From: DASSNU01 sp035701265
GTDB lineage: Bacteria; Gemmatimonadota; Gemmatimonadetes; Gemmatimonadales; Gemmatimonadaceae
Assembly (NCBI GenBank): GCA_035701265.1
Contig: DASSNU010000002.1
Span: 310,001-374,000 of the forward strand
Length of the DNA: 64,000 nucleotides
Reading direction: 5' to 3'
Every line of letters starts with the position of its first letter. The first letter of the stretch is position 1. The position numbers were made by a program, and so were the translations under genes. The notes below the pieces were generated by a model. That model searched no databases, had not been told where the DNA came from, and saw only the letters and a list, made by a program, of their open reading frames with translations. Below, piece by piece: positions 36,762-46,379 of the stretch.

Positions 36762-39365
36762 CTAGCCCGCGGCCACCGCCTCCGCGGGAGCGGCTACGTC
36801 CCACTCGTTGCCGCACTTGAGACAGCGGCGGAACTCGCCGCGCGCCTTGGTGGAGCGCGCCTCGGCGCCCTCGAAGCCGCACTCGGGGCACGGCTCCTTG
36901 ACCGGACGGTTCCAGCAGACGAAGTCGCAGTCGGGATGGTTGCCGCATCCGTAGAACGCGCGGCCGCCGCGCTTGGAGCGGAGCTGGATGATGTCTCCGC
37001 CATCCTTGGGACACTTGATCCCGGTGGGGAGCGCGCGCGTCCCCCGACACTTGGGGAAGCGGCTGCAGCCGAGGAACTCGCCGGTGCGGCCGTGGCGGAT
37101 GACCATTGGCGCGCCACACTCGTGGCACTTCTCGTCGGTCGGGATGGCTGGCTTGCGGTGCGCGCCCAGCCGGCGCGTGAACTTGCACTCCGGGCGGCGC
37201 TCGCAGGCGAGATACGGCCCGAAAATGCCGCCGTGCGCCTTCAGCTTGCTCCCGCACTCGGGACACCGCTCGGTTTCGAGCACCGACAGATCGTGCGCCT
37301 GCGCGATGAGCTCGTGCACGTCCACCTTGCCGAGCGCGGCGGAGAACGGTGTGTAGAACTCCTCGAGCACTTCGCGCCAGGTGGCCTCACCTTCCTCCAC
37401 ACGGTCGAGATCCTGCTCCATGGTGGAGGTGAAGGTGACGTTGAAGATGTCGGGGAACTGGCGCACCATGATCTTCTCCACCGTCTCGCCCAGCTCGGTG
37501 GGTGTGAAGCGCCGCTGTTCCAGCGTGACGTAGTGGCGATCGGCGAGCGTGGAGATGATCGACGCGTAGGTGGACGGCCGGCCAATGCCGAGCCGCTCGA
37601 GCTCCTTCACCAGGCTCGCCTCGCTGAAGCGCGGCGGCGGCTCGGTGAAGTGCTGGCGCGGGACGATCTCCTTGACGGGGACGTTCTCGTTCTTCTCCAG
37701 CACGGGGAGCGCCTGTTCGTCCTCCAGCGCCTTCCCCTCCCCTTCCTCGTGCGCTTCGCGATAGAGGACGAGGAAGCCCTCGAACTTGACCACGCTCCCC
37801 GTGGCGCGGAACAGATAGCGGCCGAGGTCGAAGTCCACCGTGGTGGTGTCGAACACGGCCGGCGCCATCTGCGACGCCATGAAGCGCTTCCAGATCAGCT
37901 CGTACAGCTTGTACTGATCCGCCGAGAGAAACTTGCGCACGTGCTCCGGGCGCCGCGTGGGATCGGTGGGACGGATGGCCTCGTGCGCGTCCTGCGTGTT
38001 GGCCTTGTTCTTCCCACCGCCATACAGCTGCAGCCCCGGTGCGAGAAACTGCTTTCCGAAGAGCGTGGCGATGTAGTCCTGTGCCTGTTGTGCGGCACTC
38101 TCCGCCACGCGCGTGGAGTCGGTGCGCATGTAGGTGATGAGACCCACCGCGCCCTCGGCGCCGAGGTCGATCCCCTCGTACAGCCCCTGCGCCACCTTCA
38201 TGGTCTTCTTGGAGCCGAAGCCCAGGCGCTTGGCGCCTTCCTGCTGCAGAGTGCTCGTGGTGAAGGGAGCGCTCGAATTCTTGCGCCGCTCGCGCCGCCG
38301 GACGTCGGTGACCTGGAACGTCTTCTTTCCCTTGAGGTCAGCCAGGATGCCGGAGGCTTCACGCTCGTTGTGGATCTCGGGCTTCTTTCCGTCGATCTGG
38401 TGCAGGCGAGAGATGAAGCTCTGGCCGGCCTTCTCCATGAGCGCCTGGATGGTCCAGTACTCCACCGGCTTGAAGGCGCGGATCTCGCGCTCGCGCTCGA
38501 CGATGAGGCGCAGCGCGACGGTCTGCACGCGGCCGGCGGAGAGCCCCTTCTTGATGGTCTTCCAGAGGAGCGGGCTGGTCTTGTAGCCCACGAGACGGTC
38601 GAGCACGCGGCGAGCCTGCTGCGCTTCCACTTTCTTCTGGTCGATGTCGCCGGCGTTGCGGATGGCACGCTGCACCGCATCGCGCGTGATCTCGTGGAAG
38701 AGCACGCGCCGGATCGGCGCGATGCCGCGTTGCTGGATGCTCTCGGCGACGTGCCAGGCGATGGCCTCGCCTTCACGGTCCGGGTCGGTCGCGAGGAAGA
38801 TGCGCGACGCTTCGCGCGCGGCGCTCTTCAGCTCGGCCAGTGTCTTTTCCTTGCCTTCGACCGGCACGTAGCGTGGGGTGAACCCTTTCTCGACGTCGAT
38901 GCCGAGTCCTTTGGGAGGGAGGTCGCGCACGTGGCCGATGGTGGCGCGCACGCGATAGTCGGGCCCCAGGTACTTGCCGATGGTCCGCGCCTTGGCGGGT
39001 GACTCGACGATGACGAGCGACTTGCCCGCCACCGAGCCGTTGGAGCCGTTGTCACCGTTGCCGGCGGCTTTGAGGGAGCGCGCGCGCCCGCTGTTGCCGC
39101 GCGTGGCCGTGCCGCGGCCCGTTTTCTTGCGCGAGGTGCCGGTGCGTGAGCGCGTGAGCGTGCCGGCGCCGCCGGCGCTTCGCGTGCCCGCCGCGCTGGA
39201 TCGGGAGCGCGTACCGCCCCGGGGCGCGGCACTCGCGCCGCTGGCGCCGGCGCTCGTGGAGCGGCGCGGTGCGGAGGCCTTCACGCTCGTGCGAGCCGGC
39301 GCAGCGGAGCGCTTGCTGCCGCCGCGCTTGCGGGCTGTCGTGGTCGTCTTTCGCTTCTGGGCCAT
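36762..39365 (-). CDS. topA: DNA topoisomerase I
   Basis: An 867-residue type IA topoisomerase that relaxes negative supercoils. The TOPRIM domain begins near residue 113 (SLVIVESPAKARTIGKYLG, then DPDREGEAIAWH), and the active-site tyrosine is in ITYMRTDSTRV. Four C-terminal zinc ribbons follow (CPECG...CERRPEC; CHECG...CSRFPKC; CPKDGG...CGNHPDC; CPECG...CLKC). The first 112 residues are an Arg/Ser/Ala/Gly-rich basic extension not found in most TopA proteins, likely a disordered DNA-binding arm. Three bases separate it from the Smg-like gene upstream. Confidence 0.96.
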   Translation of the reverse strand: MAQKRKTTTTARKRGGSKRSAAPARTSVKASAPRRSTSAGASGASAAPRGGTRSRSSAAGTRSAGGAGTLTRSRTGTSRKKTGRGTATRGNSGRARSLKAAGNGDNGSNGSVAGKSLVIVESPAKARTIGKYLGPDYRVRATIGHVRDLPPKGLGIDVEKGFTPRYVPVEGKEKTLAELKSAAREASRIFLATDPDREGEAIAWHVAESIQQRGIAPIRRVLFHEITRDAVQRAIRNAGDIDQKKVEAQQARRVLDRLVGYKTSPLLWKTIKKGLSAGRVQTVALRLIVEREREIRAFKPVEYWTIQALMEKAGQSFISRLHQIDGKKPEIHNEREASGILADLKGKKTFQVTDVRRRERRKNSSAPFTTSTLQQEGAKRLGFGSKKTMKVAQGLYEGIDLGAEGAVGLITYMRTDSTRVAESAAQQAQDYIATLFGKQFLAPGLQLYGGGKNKANTQDAHEAIRPTDPTRRPEHVRKFLSADQYKLYELIWKRFMASQMAPAVFDTTTVDFDLGRYLFRATGSVVKFEGFLVLYREAHEEGEGKALEDEQALPVLEKNENVPVKEIVPRQHFTEPPPRFSEASLVKELERLGIGRPSTYASIISTLADRHYVTLEQRRFTPTELGETVEKIMVRQFPDIFNVTFTSTMEQDLDRVEEGEATWREVLEEFYTPFSAALGKVDVHELIAQAHDLSVLETERCPECGSKLKAHGGIFGPYLACERRPECKFTRRLGAHRKPAIPTDEKCHECGAPMVIRHGRTGEFLGCSRFPKCRGTRALPTGIKCPKDGGDIIQLRSKRGGRAFYGCGNHPDCDFVCWNRPVKEPCPECGFEGAEARSTKARGEFRRCLKCGNEWDVAAPAEAVAAG

Positions 39366-39368
39366 CGT

Positions 39369-39605
39369 TCAGTGTACAGTCGCGTTGTCGTCGCCGGCGG
39401 AGTCGTCCACGATGCCGGCGCCTTCAAGAACGGTGCGCAGATCGTCGAGAGCAATGCGCCCGTCGATCTGCAGGAGTGCCCGCTCGATGACGTGCTCGAG
39501 CTCAGCAGAGCTGAGGAGCCCCTTCCCGTTCAGGGAAAGCAGGTGTCCCCATGCATCCGGCGCGAAGCGCGCCCGCTCGTGCGGCCCGAGTACGCGAAAC
39601 GTCAT
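39369..39605 (-). CDS. short DUF494/Smg-like protein
   Basis: A 78-residue protein with GPHERARFAPDAWGHLLSLN, then LLSSAELEHVIERALLQIDGRIALDDLRTVLEG, which matches the C-terminal part of DUF494 (Smg) proteins in reverse-free order. Full-length Smg is about 150 residues, so this is a short form. The ATG at 39605 removes 13 residues of the longest frame. In E. coli smg also lies next to topA; here the stop is three bases before topA, a likely co-transcribed pair. Function is unknown. Confidence 0.75.
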   Translation of the reverse strand: MTFRVLGPHERARFAPDAWGHLLSLNGKGLLSSAELEHVIERALLQIDGRIALDDLRTVLEGAGIVDDSAGDDNATVH

Positions 39606-39660
39606 TGTCCAATCCCTGGTTCCCGGGCGCCGGCGGTTCGGCACCCTGCTCGTACTTCCT

Positions 39661-39666
39661 TATATA
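39661..39666 (-). promoter_or_regulatory. AT-rich -10-like element upstream of the Smg-topA operon
   Basis: TATATA on the minus strand, inside CTGTATATAAGGAAG, stands out in GC-rich DNA about 55 bases before the Smg-like start. No clear -35 hexamer is visible at 17 bases. Confidence 0.3.
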
Positions 39667-39797
39667 CAGACGGGGGACAGGTAAGCTCCTATACAGGACG
39701 AATGCGTCACCGAGACGTTCCGGTGACAAGCTTCATCATGCCGGGAGCGCCCATCCGGCCAGCCGAACTTACACGATTGGGGGGGACTCCGGGAAAG

Positions 39798-40481
39798 CTA
39801 GCCCTCCAGCGAGGGTGCGGCAAGCGCGCCGGCTATCCTCGTAACTACTTCATCCACAACGAGTTCGGCGTCGACCACCAGGTCTGCGCGGCGGTACGCC
39901 AGCTCCCGTTCGGCGAGAAGGCTGCGGAGGGTGCCCAGCGGATCCGGACCGGCCAGGAGGGGGCGCGCGCCACGTTCTTTGCCCCGGCCCAGGCGGGCGA
40001 TGGCGGTTTCCGGGCGGACTTTGAGGTACACCATGATGCCTGGCGGGCAGAGGAGCTCGACGGCGCCCGGGATGGCGGCCCACCCACCGCCGGGGGCGAG
40101 CACCAGCCCCGGGCCGCCCACCATCTCGCGCGTCAGCTCGAGCTCCATCGAGCGGAAGCGGGGCTCCCCGTGCGTGGCGAAGATGTTCGCAACGGTGGCG
40201 CCCTCGCGTGTCTCGATCACGTGGTCGAAGTCGAGAAAGAGACGGTCGAGCACATCGGCCAGCGCCAGCCCCACCGTGGTCTTGCCGGAGCCTGGAAGTC
40301 CCACCAGCACGACGTGCGCGTCGTCCGCGATGGTGATCGGCTCGCGCGGAGCGGCTGCGTGAGCGCGCGTGCGCCTGGCGCCGGAAGCTGTGCGCGACGC
40401 CCGCTTGCGGGGCGCGCGCGATTCTCCGCCCCCCTGGGGCACGGATGGTGGAGGGGGAGGCGTCGGACGTCGCGGCGTCAT
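39798..40481 (-). CDS. aroK: shikimate kinase
   Basis: A 227-residue kinase that phosphorylates shikimate at O3 in chorismate synthesis. Walker A GLPGSGKTT (near residue 62), the shikimate-binding FLDFDHVIE, FRSMELE, the LAPGGGW loop and the lid ERGARPLL are present. About 50 Pro- and Arg-rich residues precede the core and are not part of the family. Its ATG overlaps the aroC stop (ATGA), so the two are translated together. Confidence 0.94.
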   Translation of the reverse strand: MTPRRPTPPPPPSVPQGGGESRAPRKRASRTASGARRTRAHAAAPREPITIADDAHVVLVGLPGSGKTTVGLALADVLDRLFLDFDHVIETREGATVANIFATHGEPRFRSMELELTREMVGGPGLVLAPGGGWAAIPGAVELLCPPGIMVYLKVRPETAIARLGRGKERGARPLLAGPDPLGTLRSLLAERELAYRRADLVVDAELVVDEVVTRIAGALAAPSLEG

Positions 40482-41719
40482 GAGTCCGCGCTCGGTGCTG
40501 CCGAGGCGGCGGTTGTGGCGCCGCGGCCGGCGACGCGCGTGGAAAGCTGCGCCACGTAGCCGTCGTAATTGCGGCGCAACTCGTCAAGTGAATCGCCGCC
40601 GAACTTCTCGAGGAACGCCTGCGCGACGACGAACGCCACCATCGCTTCGGCGATCACCCCCATGGCCGGCACCGCGGTCACGTCACTGCGCTCCGCCACT
40701 GCGGACGCGGGCTGGCCGGTGTCCATGTCCACCGTGGCGAGGGGGCGCATGAGCGTGCTGATCGGCTTCATGGCCACGTGGAGAACGAGCGGCTCGCCGG
40801 TGGTGATCCCTCCCTCGAGCCCGCCGGCGCGGTTGCTCCTCCGCCGGACGTTGCCGGTGAGCGCCGAGCCGGGCGCGGGGTCGATCTCGTCGTGCACTTC
40901 GGCGCCGGTCCTGGTGGCGCCGGTGAAGCCGAGCCCGATCTCCACTCCCTTCACGGCAGGGATGGACATGAGCGCGCCGGCCAGCCGGCCGTCGAGCTTG
41001 CGGTCCCAGGAAACGTGGGAGCCGAGCCCAGCCGGAATGCCTGCGCAGATCACCTCGCACACGCCGCCCAGCGTGTTCCCCGCGCGCTTCACCTCGTCGA
41101 TCCGCTCGATCATTCGGCGCTCGGCGTACGCGTCGAGCGTGCGGAGCGGGCTCTGGTCCGCCGCGGTGTTGAGCGCGTCCGGCGCGGGGAGCGGATCGGG
41201 GCGCTCGGCGTCAATGCCACCGAGGTGAATGACGTGGCTGCCGATGGCCACGCCGAAATTCGCCAGCAGCGTGCGACAGACGGCACCGGCGGCGACGCGG
41301 GCCGCAGTCTCCCGTGCGGAGGCGCGCTCCAGGATGTCGCGCGCGTCGGTGCGCGCGTACTTGAGCGCGCCGCTCAGGTCCGCGTGACCGGGGCGTGGGC
41401 GTGTGACGGCACGGCGGCGCGGCGCGGGATCGCCGTCGCGCTCAGCCGGATCCATGATCTCCTGCCAGTTCCGCCAATCCTTGTTGCCGATGAGCATCGC
41501 GATCGGCGAGCCGAGCGTGGATCCTGCGCGCACTCCGGAGAGGAGCTCCGCGTGATCGGTCTCGATCTGCATGCGGCGCCCGCGCCCGTACCCTTGCTGC
41601 CGACGGCGGAGCTGGGCGTCGATGTCGGCTGCGGTGAGCGGAAGGCCGGCGGGGATCCCCTCGAGGATCGCCACGAGTGCAGCGCCGTGGGATTCCCCGG
41701 CGGTGGTGAAGCGGAGCAT
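40478..41719 (-). CDS. aroC: chorismate synthase
   Basis: A 413-residue FMN-dependent lyase making chorismate from EPSP. The signature GESHGAALVAILEGIPAGLPL opens the protein; GYGRGRRMQIETD, RPRPGHADLSGALKYARTDARDILERASARETAARV and the late MGVIAEAMVAFVVAQAFLEKFGGDS match the family. Length is close to the bacterial norm with a small extension. First gene of the aroC-aroK pair. Confidence 0.96.
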   Translation of the reverse strand: MLRFTTAGESHGAALVAILEGIPAGLPLTAADIDAQLRRRQQGYGRGRRMQIETDHAELLSGVRAGSTLGSPIAMLIGNKDWRNWQEIMDPAERDGDPAPRRRAVTRPRPGHADLSGALKYARTDARDILERASARETAARVAAGAVCRTLLANFGVAIGSHVIHLGGIDAERPDPLPAPDALNTAADQSPLRTLDAYAERRMIERIDEVKRAGNTLGGVCEVICAGIPAGLGSHVSWDRKLDGRLAGALMSIPAVKGVEIGLGFTGATRTGAEVHDEIDPAPGSALTGNVRRRSNRAGGLEGGITTGEPLVLHVAMKPISTLMRPLATVDMDTGQPASAVAERSDVTAVPAMGVIAEAMVAFVVAQAFLEKFGGDSLDELRRNYDGYVAQLSTRVAGRGATTAASAAPSADS

Positions 41720-41826
41720 GGATGGAGGTTCGGGGGGGGACGGAGTTCAGCGCGCCAGGATAGGAGAGTTTACACGTCGGCCGCGGGCATGGCGAGGGGA
41801 ACGATGCGACGTACGAGACTGCCCGC

Positions 41827-41867
41827 AAAAAAAGTGGCCGCCCGGCAACTTTCGTTGCCGGACGGCC
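41827..41867 (-). terminator. intrinsic terminator of the pilus/lipoprotein operon
   Basis: On the minus strand GGCCGTCCGGCAAC pairs with GTTGCCGGGCGGCC (13 bp, one C-A mismatch) around loop GAAA, and is followed by a run of seven T. This is the clearest rho-independent terminator in the window. It lies 23 bases after the lipoprotein stop at 41891. Confidence 0.93.
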
Positions 41868-41890
41868 GGAACGACCACGCCGTGCCTCCG

Positions 41891-44329
41891 TCAGGGGCAG
41901 GTCGTGGCCAGCGTGTTGGGTACGGTCACGATCACCACGCCGGTAGCCGTCGCCCCCACGAGAACGATGTTCGCTCCGCGGAGAGACGCCTTGATGGGAC
42001 CGATGATCGGATCGCGCACGGGTATGAGCCCGACACGCCGGAAGCAGAAGGTGTCGTACACTTCGATCACCGGATCCGCCGCTGCCGCGAAGGCCAGCCG
42101 CGTGTTCCCCGCCGAGTTGACTCCCGTGTTCTGCGGGTGGAAGTCGAAGCCGGCGTTCGCTCCGGTGGTCTGCAGGAGCCCCTGCAGACGGAGCGTGGGA
42201 TCAATGATGTACGTGGAATCGGCGCGGATCGCCGAGAGCGCGCCATCGAAGTTGATGGCCACGCCCTTCACATCGGCGAAGGCGTTCCCCTGATAGTCGC
42301 TCACGTCCACGGCACGCGAGACGCCGTTGTCGATCACCGGAGTGGGGATTGGCCACACGGTGCCGTCGGCACCTACGAAGGTGGACTGCATGCCGCTGGT
42401 CGCGTCGTACATGAGCGCCCGGCTTCCATCCACATCGCCGCCTTCACCGAGAACGGCGCGGCGGAAGTTGCCGGAGTTGCGGACGAAGGTGGTGTCGCGG
42501 AAGCCGAGCGCATCGATGCGCACGACCACAGAGAACAACGCGGCGCTGTCCGTCAATGGCGCACCGACGCCACGCTGGAGGAAAGGCACCAGCACCGAGT
42601 CGCTCCCCGTACCGAGCGCCGCGAGCCGCTCGATCTCGAGGGTATCCGCGCGTCCCTCTCCCTGCCCCATGGCCTGCTCGAAGAAGAAGTGCGAGGTGCT
42701 GTCGCTCAGATCCTCCCACCGGATGGTTCCCTTCTTCTCGAACGGTTTGGTCTGCCCGCCTGTGGGCGTGGTGCTGTACACGAGGATCACGTCACCGCAC
42801 AACGAGCCCGGGGCCGTGGGGCCCTGACAGGTGGTCGCGAGGTACTGCGGGCGGTCGCTGAAGTCGTGCTCGGTCTTCTTCTGGAACGGCTGCCCGGTGA
42901 TCGACGACAGCTCCGTCGTGACGGTGGAGACGATAATGTTGGGCAGCGCGTAGCGGTACACCTCGGCGCCGGTGGTACCGGCGTTGAGGTTGATGTAGCT
43001 GATGTTCGTGCCGCCGGAGTTGGCCACGAGCAGCGTATCGCCCATGGTCCCGTTGCGGTCGCGCGGCCAGGGCGCGATGCCCCATGGACGCGAGCCGACC
43101 ACGATCGGCGTCAGGAAGGAGGAATCCGCGAGATTGAAGACCTCCACCTCGTTCCGATCGATGTTCGTGAGGTAGAGTCGGTCGGTATTCGGGTGGTAGA
43201 GTCCATCCGCCAGGCGCCCGCCATTGGGGAGCCCGCGAGTGACACCGGCCACGACGACCACCGTGTCGAGGCGCGTGACGCCGCCGCGGAGCGCGAAGGC
43301 GCGCGTCCCGATGGAGTTCGTCGCGAACGCCGACACGGTGACGCTGGTCGGGAAGGTCGTGATCGGCAGACTGAGATCGAACCGCTCCAGGAGCTGGGTG
43401 ATCTGTCCGGTGGAGCTGACGGAATCGGCGGCGATGAGCACCCCGGCGAGCGTGCGCACCTCATAGCCGATGTTCGTGACTCCAGTCGGATCGGTCGCTT
43501 CGACGTGCACCGTGTCGGTGACCTCGATGCGCGGATTGACCTGGAAGTCGACCACGGGCACAGATCCGGTCGCCGCCGCGGTCTGCACGTTCAGCGTAAT
43601 AGGATTCCCGGTCACGCGCTGGCCCAGGGAATCGACCAGGAACGGCGTGACGGTGAGCTGCCCGGTGCCGGCCGTCGACGGGACGTTCAGCGTGTCGATG
43701 ACCGGCACCGAGTCCTTGAGGGGCGTGGCGAAGAGGGTCGAATCACCGAACGATGCGACCCCGGTCGCCAGCCATCCGACGCGCGCGACCTTGAGGGCGC
43801 TCCGCGCGGAGATGGAGAGGACGACGGACTTCCCGACCACCGCGGCGCTGCCGCTGGCCGGGCTCGTGATGATCACGAGTGCCGGGGCGACGTTGCCGAC
43901 GGCGAGCGAGAGCGTATCGGGCGGCGAGACATTGGCCGCTCCATCCGTCGCCTGCGCGACGATGATCACCGGCGTACCGGGAGCGACGCTGGACGGCACG
44001 GTCAGGTCGAACGGCAGATCGAGCGCGGTGACGGCGCTCGTCATCGTCGTGTCGAAGACGCTCACGACGCCGCCGGTGACGGTCACGAGCACACGCTTGA
44101 GACCGAGGTTGTCTCCGGCGTGGACGGTGAACGAGAGCGTGGTGTCGTTCGGTGCGTCGTTGGCGGCGACGGACACGAACGGCGTGCTCCGGTCGGCGCC
44201 GATCTGACTGGCGGTGCTGTCGGTGCACGCGGCCGCGAGGAGCGCCGCGCCGCTGAAGAGCGCGGCAGCGGCCAGGAGCCTGACGGCACTCGCGCGGCGC
44301 GCGGCGGAGCGCGATGAAGACGGCATCAT
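41891..44329 (-). CDS. lipoprotein with Ig-like and beta-propeller-like regions, in the pil operon
   Basis: An 812-residue lipoprotein. The signal ends at a lipobox cysteine near residue 35 (GAALLAAAC). Residues 40-350 are three or so Ser/Thr/Val-rich beta-sandwich (Ig-like) repeats with the NDTTLSFTVHAGDNLGLKRV pattern. From about residue 370 comes a propeller-like region: NTDRLYLTNIDRNEVEVFNL, GSRPWGIAPW, TLLVANSGGTNISYINLN, resembling YVTN repeats. It starts 16 bases after the pilQ stop and ends at the terminator, so it is the last gene of pilMNOPQ. An outer-membrane adhesin or pilus-associated part, loosely analogous to PilY1, is a guess. Confidence 0.85.
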   Translation of the reverse strand: MMPSSSRSAARRASAVRLLAAAALFSGAALLAAACTDSTASQIGADRSTPFVSVAANDAPNDTTLSFTVHAGDNLGLKRVLVTVTGGVVSVFDTTMTSAVTALDLPFDLTVPSSVAPGTPVIIVAQATDGAANVSPPDTLSLAVGNVAPALVIITSPASGSAAVVGKSVVLSISARSALKVARVGWLATGVASFGDSTLFATPLKDSVPVIDTLNVPSTAGTGQLTVTPFLVDSLGQRVTGNPITLNVQTAAATGSVPVVDFQVNPRIEVTDTVHVEATDPTGVTNIGYEVRTLAGVLIAADSVSSTGQITQLLERFDLSLPITTFPTSVTVSAFATNSIGTRAFALRGGVTRLDTVVVVAGVTRGLPNGGRLADGLYHPNTDRLYLTNIDRNEVEVFNLADSSFLTPIVVGSRPWGIAPWPRDRNGTMGDTLLVANSGGTNISYINLNAGTTGAEVYRYALPNIIVSTVTTELSSITGQPFQKKTEHDFSDRPQYLATTCQGPTAPGSLCGDVILVYSTTPTGGQTKPFEKKGTIRWEDLSDSTSHFFFEQAMGQGEGRADTLEIERLAALGTGSDSVLVPFLQRGVGAPLTDSAALFSVVVRIDALGFRDTTFVRNSGNFRRAVLGEGGDVDGSRALMYDATSGMQSTFVGADGTVWPIPTPVIDNGVSRAVDVSDYQGNAFADVKGVAINFDGALSAIRADSTYIIDPTLRLQGLLQTTGANAGFDFHPQNTGVNSAGNTRLAFAAAADPVIEVYDTFCFRRVGLIPVRDPIIGPIKASLRGANIVLVGATATGVVIVTVPNTLATTCP

Positions 44330-44345
44330 AGGAATCCCCAGTGGA

Positions 44346-46379
44346 TTACCGGTCATCGCCGGGCGGGCCGAGGGTCTCGCCCTCATCCACGATGTGTGGC
44401 GTGATGAGAATCAGCAGGTCGCGCTTTTCCTCTTCCGTGCGCGTCTCGCCGAACAGGCGGCCGACGAACGGCAGGTCGACGAGGATCGGAATCCCCACGC
44501 GCGACTGCTGCACCTGCGTGACGGTGAGGCCGCCGATGACCGCCGTCTCGCCATCGTTGACGAGCAAGCGGTTGTCGGCGCTCTGCTTCTGGAAGGTGAA
44601 GCCCAGGTCCGAGGCGGCGGGCAGCAGGTTCGAGCGCTCCGCGTGCACGGTGAGCACCACCTGGCGGTTGTTCGTGATCTGCGGTGTGACGCGCAGAATG
44701 ATTCCGGTCTCCTTGAAGTCGACCGTGGCGCGCGGTACCTGGTTGGCGGCACCGCTGGACTGCGAGCCGAGATCGATGACGCGGATCGGCGTCTCCTCAC
44801 CGGAGAGAATGGTGGCCTCGTGGTTGTCGAGGGTCACCACGCTGGGCTCCGCCTGGAGGTCGGCGAGCTGCGTCTGCTGCAGCGCGTCGATGAAGGTGGT
44901 GAGGTTGAATTTGCCGAGCGCGGTGGAGAAGATGAGCTGGAGCGCCGGCTGGATGACGCGCGAGTTCGCGTTGGCGATGGCGGACAGCGAGTTGCCGCCA
45001 ATGTCCACGACATTGGTGTTCTGATTGAACGGATCGCCGGTGAAGCCGTCGGGAACGCCGTCGCCGTCCGTGTCGGTCGGCTTGAAGGTGCTCGGATCGG
45101 GGCGCTGGACGAGCTTGTTGAAGAACTGGCTGCTCGTTCCCAGATCATACGCCACGCCGATGTCCTCGATGCTGGTGCGATCGACGAAGATGATCTTGGC
45201 CTTGATCGCTACCTGCGGGGTGCGGACATCGAGCTGCTTGATGTACTGACGGACGTCGGCGATGCGCGACGGCACGTCCTGCACGACGAGCTGATTGGTG
45301 GACGAGTCGACGGTCACGCTGCCGCGGGTGACGCACGTGTTCGACGCCGAGCTGCCGGACGTGGGCACCGGGGCCGGTGCGCCGTCCGCGCCCGGGCCGA
45401 CCGGACGGCCGCCGCAGGTGCGCGAGAGGAGCTTCTCGACCGTGCTGACGAGCGTGGCCGCCTTGGCGTAGTTGACCGGGATGACCTCGGTCTGCATGGG
45501 CTCGGTGGCCTGCTGCGCAGCGATGTTCTCGTAGCTGTCGACCAGGATGATGCCGTTGGCATCCTCGTGGGCGGCGAGCCCTTGCGTTTGCAGAATGGCG
45601 CGCAGCGCCACGTCCCACGGCTGGTCGTGGATTTCGGCGGACACCGATCCCTTGACCGTCTTGCCGACCACGATCGTGCGGCCGGAGAAGACGGCGAACG
45701 CGGCGATCACGTCGCGGATCTCGGCGTCCTGATAGGTAACGGTGATGCGCGGCTGCGACGAGACGGCCGGCGCGTGCGAATCGAGACGCACGAGGCGGCG
45801 CGGCGTGGCGGGCGCGCGATCGGCGAGCACTGACGGACGCGGCGCCGGGGCGGCGGCATCGGCCACGTGCTGCGGCTCGCGCGCGGCGCGCTCGGCAGCG
45901 GTCGGCATGGTGACGTCGCCCGCCGCGACGGCGGCGGCGGCGCCGGTGCGCCAGGCGGCGAAGCGATCGGGCGCGCCGGCCACGCTGATGCGCACTTCAC
46001 CATCGGTACGCGTCACCGTGTACGGCTGCACGCCGTCCAGATCGAGCACGACACGGACGACGTCGTCGCGGAACTGGCCGACACGCACGTTCGTGATCGC
46101 GCCGCGCTGCAACTGATCGTAGGACGCGGCGGGAAGCGCGAGCTTGGCGCCCGTCAGGTCGATGACGATCCGCGTGGGGTGCTCGAGCGTGAAGTCACGC
46201 ACGTTCACAGCCGCACCGTCGACGGCGATCACGACCTCGGCGCGTCCGGCGGCCGGGAGCACGCTGAGCGCCCTCACCTCGGCGACCGGTGGGGCCACGG
46301 TTCGGGCCGGACTGGCGGCGGCGACGCTCGGAAGGAGCGCGCCGGTGGCCAGTCCGATCAGCGTCCAGACTCGCCTCAT
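44346..46379 (-). CDS. pilQ: type IV pilus secretin PilQ
   Basis: A 677-residue outer-membrane channel through which the pilus passes. A signal peptide (MRRVWTLIGLATGALLPSVAAA) is followed by an AMIN domain (residues 35-130), then a linker, an STN/N0-like part (ITVTYQDAEIRDVIAAFAVFSGRTIVV), secretin N-domains (EVIPVNYAKAATLVSTVEKLL), and the secretin core ending VPLLGYLFG-like VDLPFVGRLFGETRTEEEKRDLLILITPHI. Its ATG overlaps the pilP stop (ATGA). Confidence 0.95.
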   Translation of the reverse strand: MRRVWTLIGLATGALLPSVAAASPARTVAPPVAEVRALSVLPAAGRAEVVIAVDGAAVNVRDFTLEHPTRIVIDLTGAKLALPAASYDQLQRGAITNVRVGQFRDDVVRVVLDLDGVQPYTVTRTDGEVRISVAGAPDRFAAWRTGAAAAVAAGDVTMPTAAERAAREPQHVADAAAPAPRPSVLADRAPATPRRLVRLDSHAPAVSSQPRITVTYQDAEIRDVIAAFAVFSGRTIVVGKTVKGSVSAEIHDQPWDVALRAILQTQGLAAHEDANGIILVDSYENIAAQQATEPMQTEVIPVNYAKAATLVSTVEKLLSRTCGGRPVGPGADGAPAPVPTSGSSASNTCVTRGSVTVDSSTNQLVVQDVPSRIADVRQYIKQLDVRTPQVAIKAKIIFVDRTSIEDIGVAYDLGTSSQFFNKLVQRPDPSTFKPTDTDGDGVPDGFTGDPFNQNTNVVDIGGNSLSAIANANSRVIQPALQLIFSTALGKFNLTTFIDALQQTQLADLQAEPSVVTLDNHEATILSGEETPIRVIDLGSQSSGAANQVPRATVDFKETGIILRVTPQITNNRQVVLTVHAERSNLLPAASDLGFTFQKQSADNRLLVNDGETAVIGGLTVTQVQQSRVGIPILVDLPFVGRLFGETRTEEEKRDLLILITPHIVDEGETLGPPGDDR

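Noticed and set aside
36315..39002. 895-codon plus-strand open frame
   Set aside because: Antisense to trmFO and topA; composition is typical of a shadow frame.
40778..44317. 1179-codon plus-strand open frame
   Set aside because: Antisense to aroC and the propeller lipoprotein, with repetitive R/G/D/E composition and no family motif.
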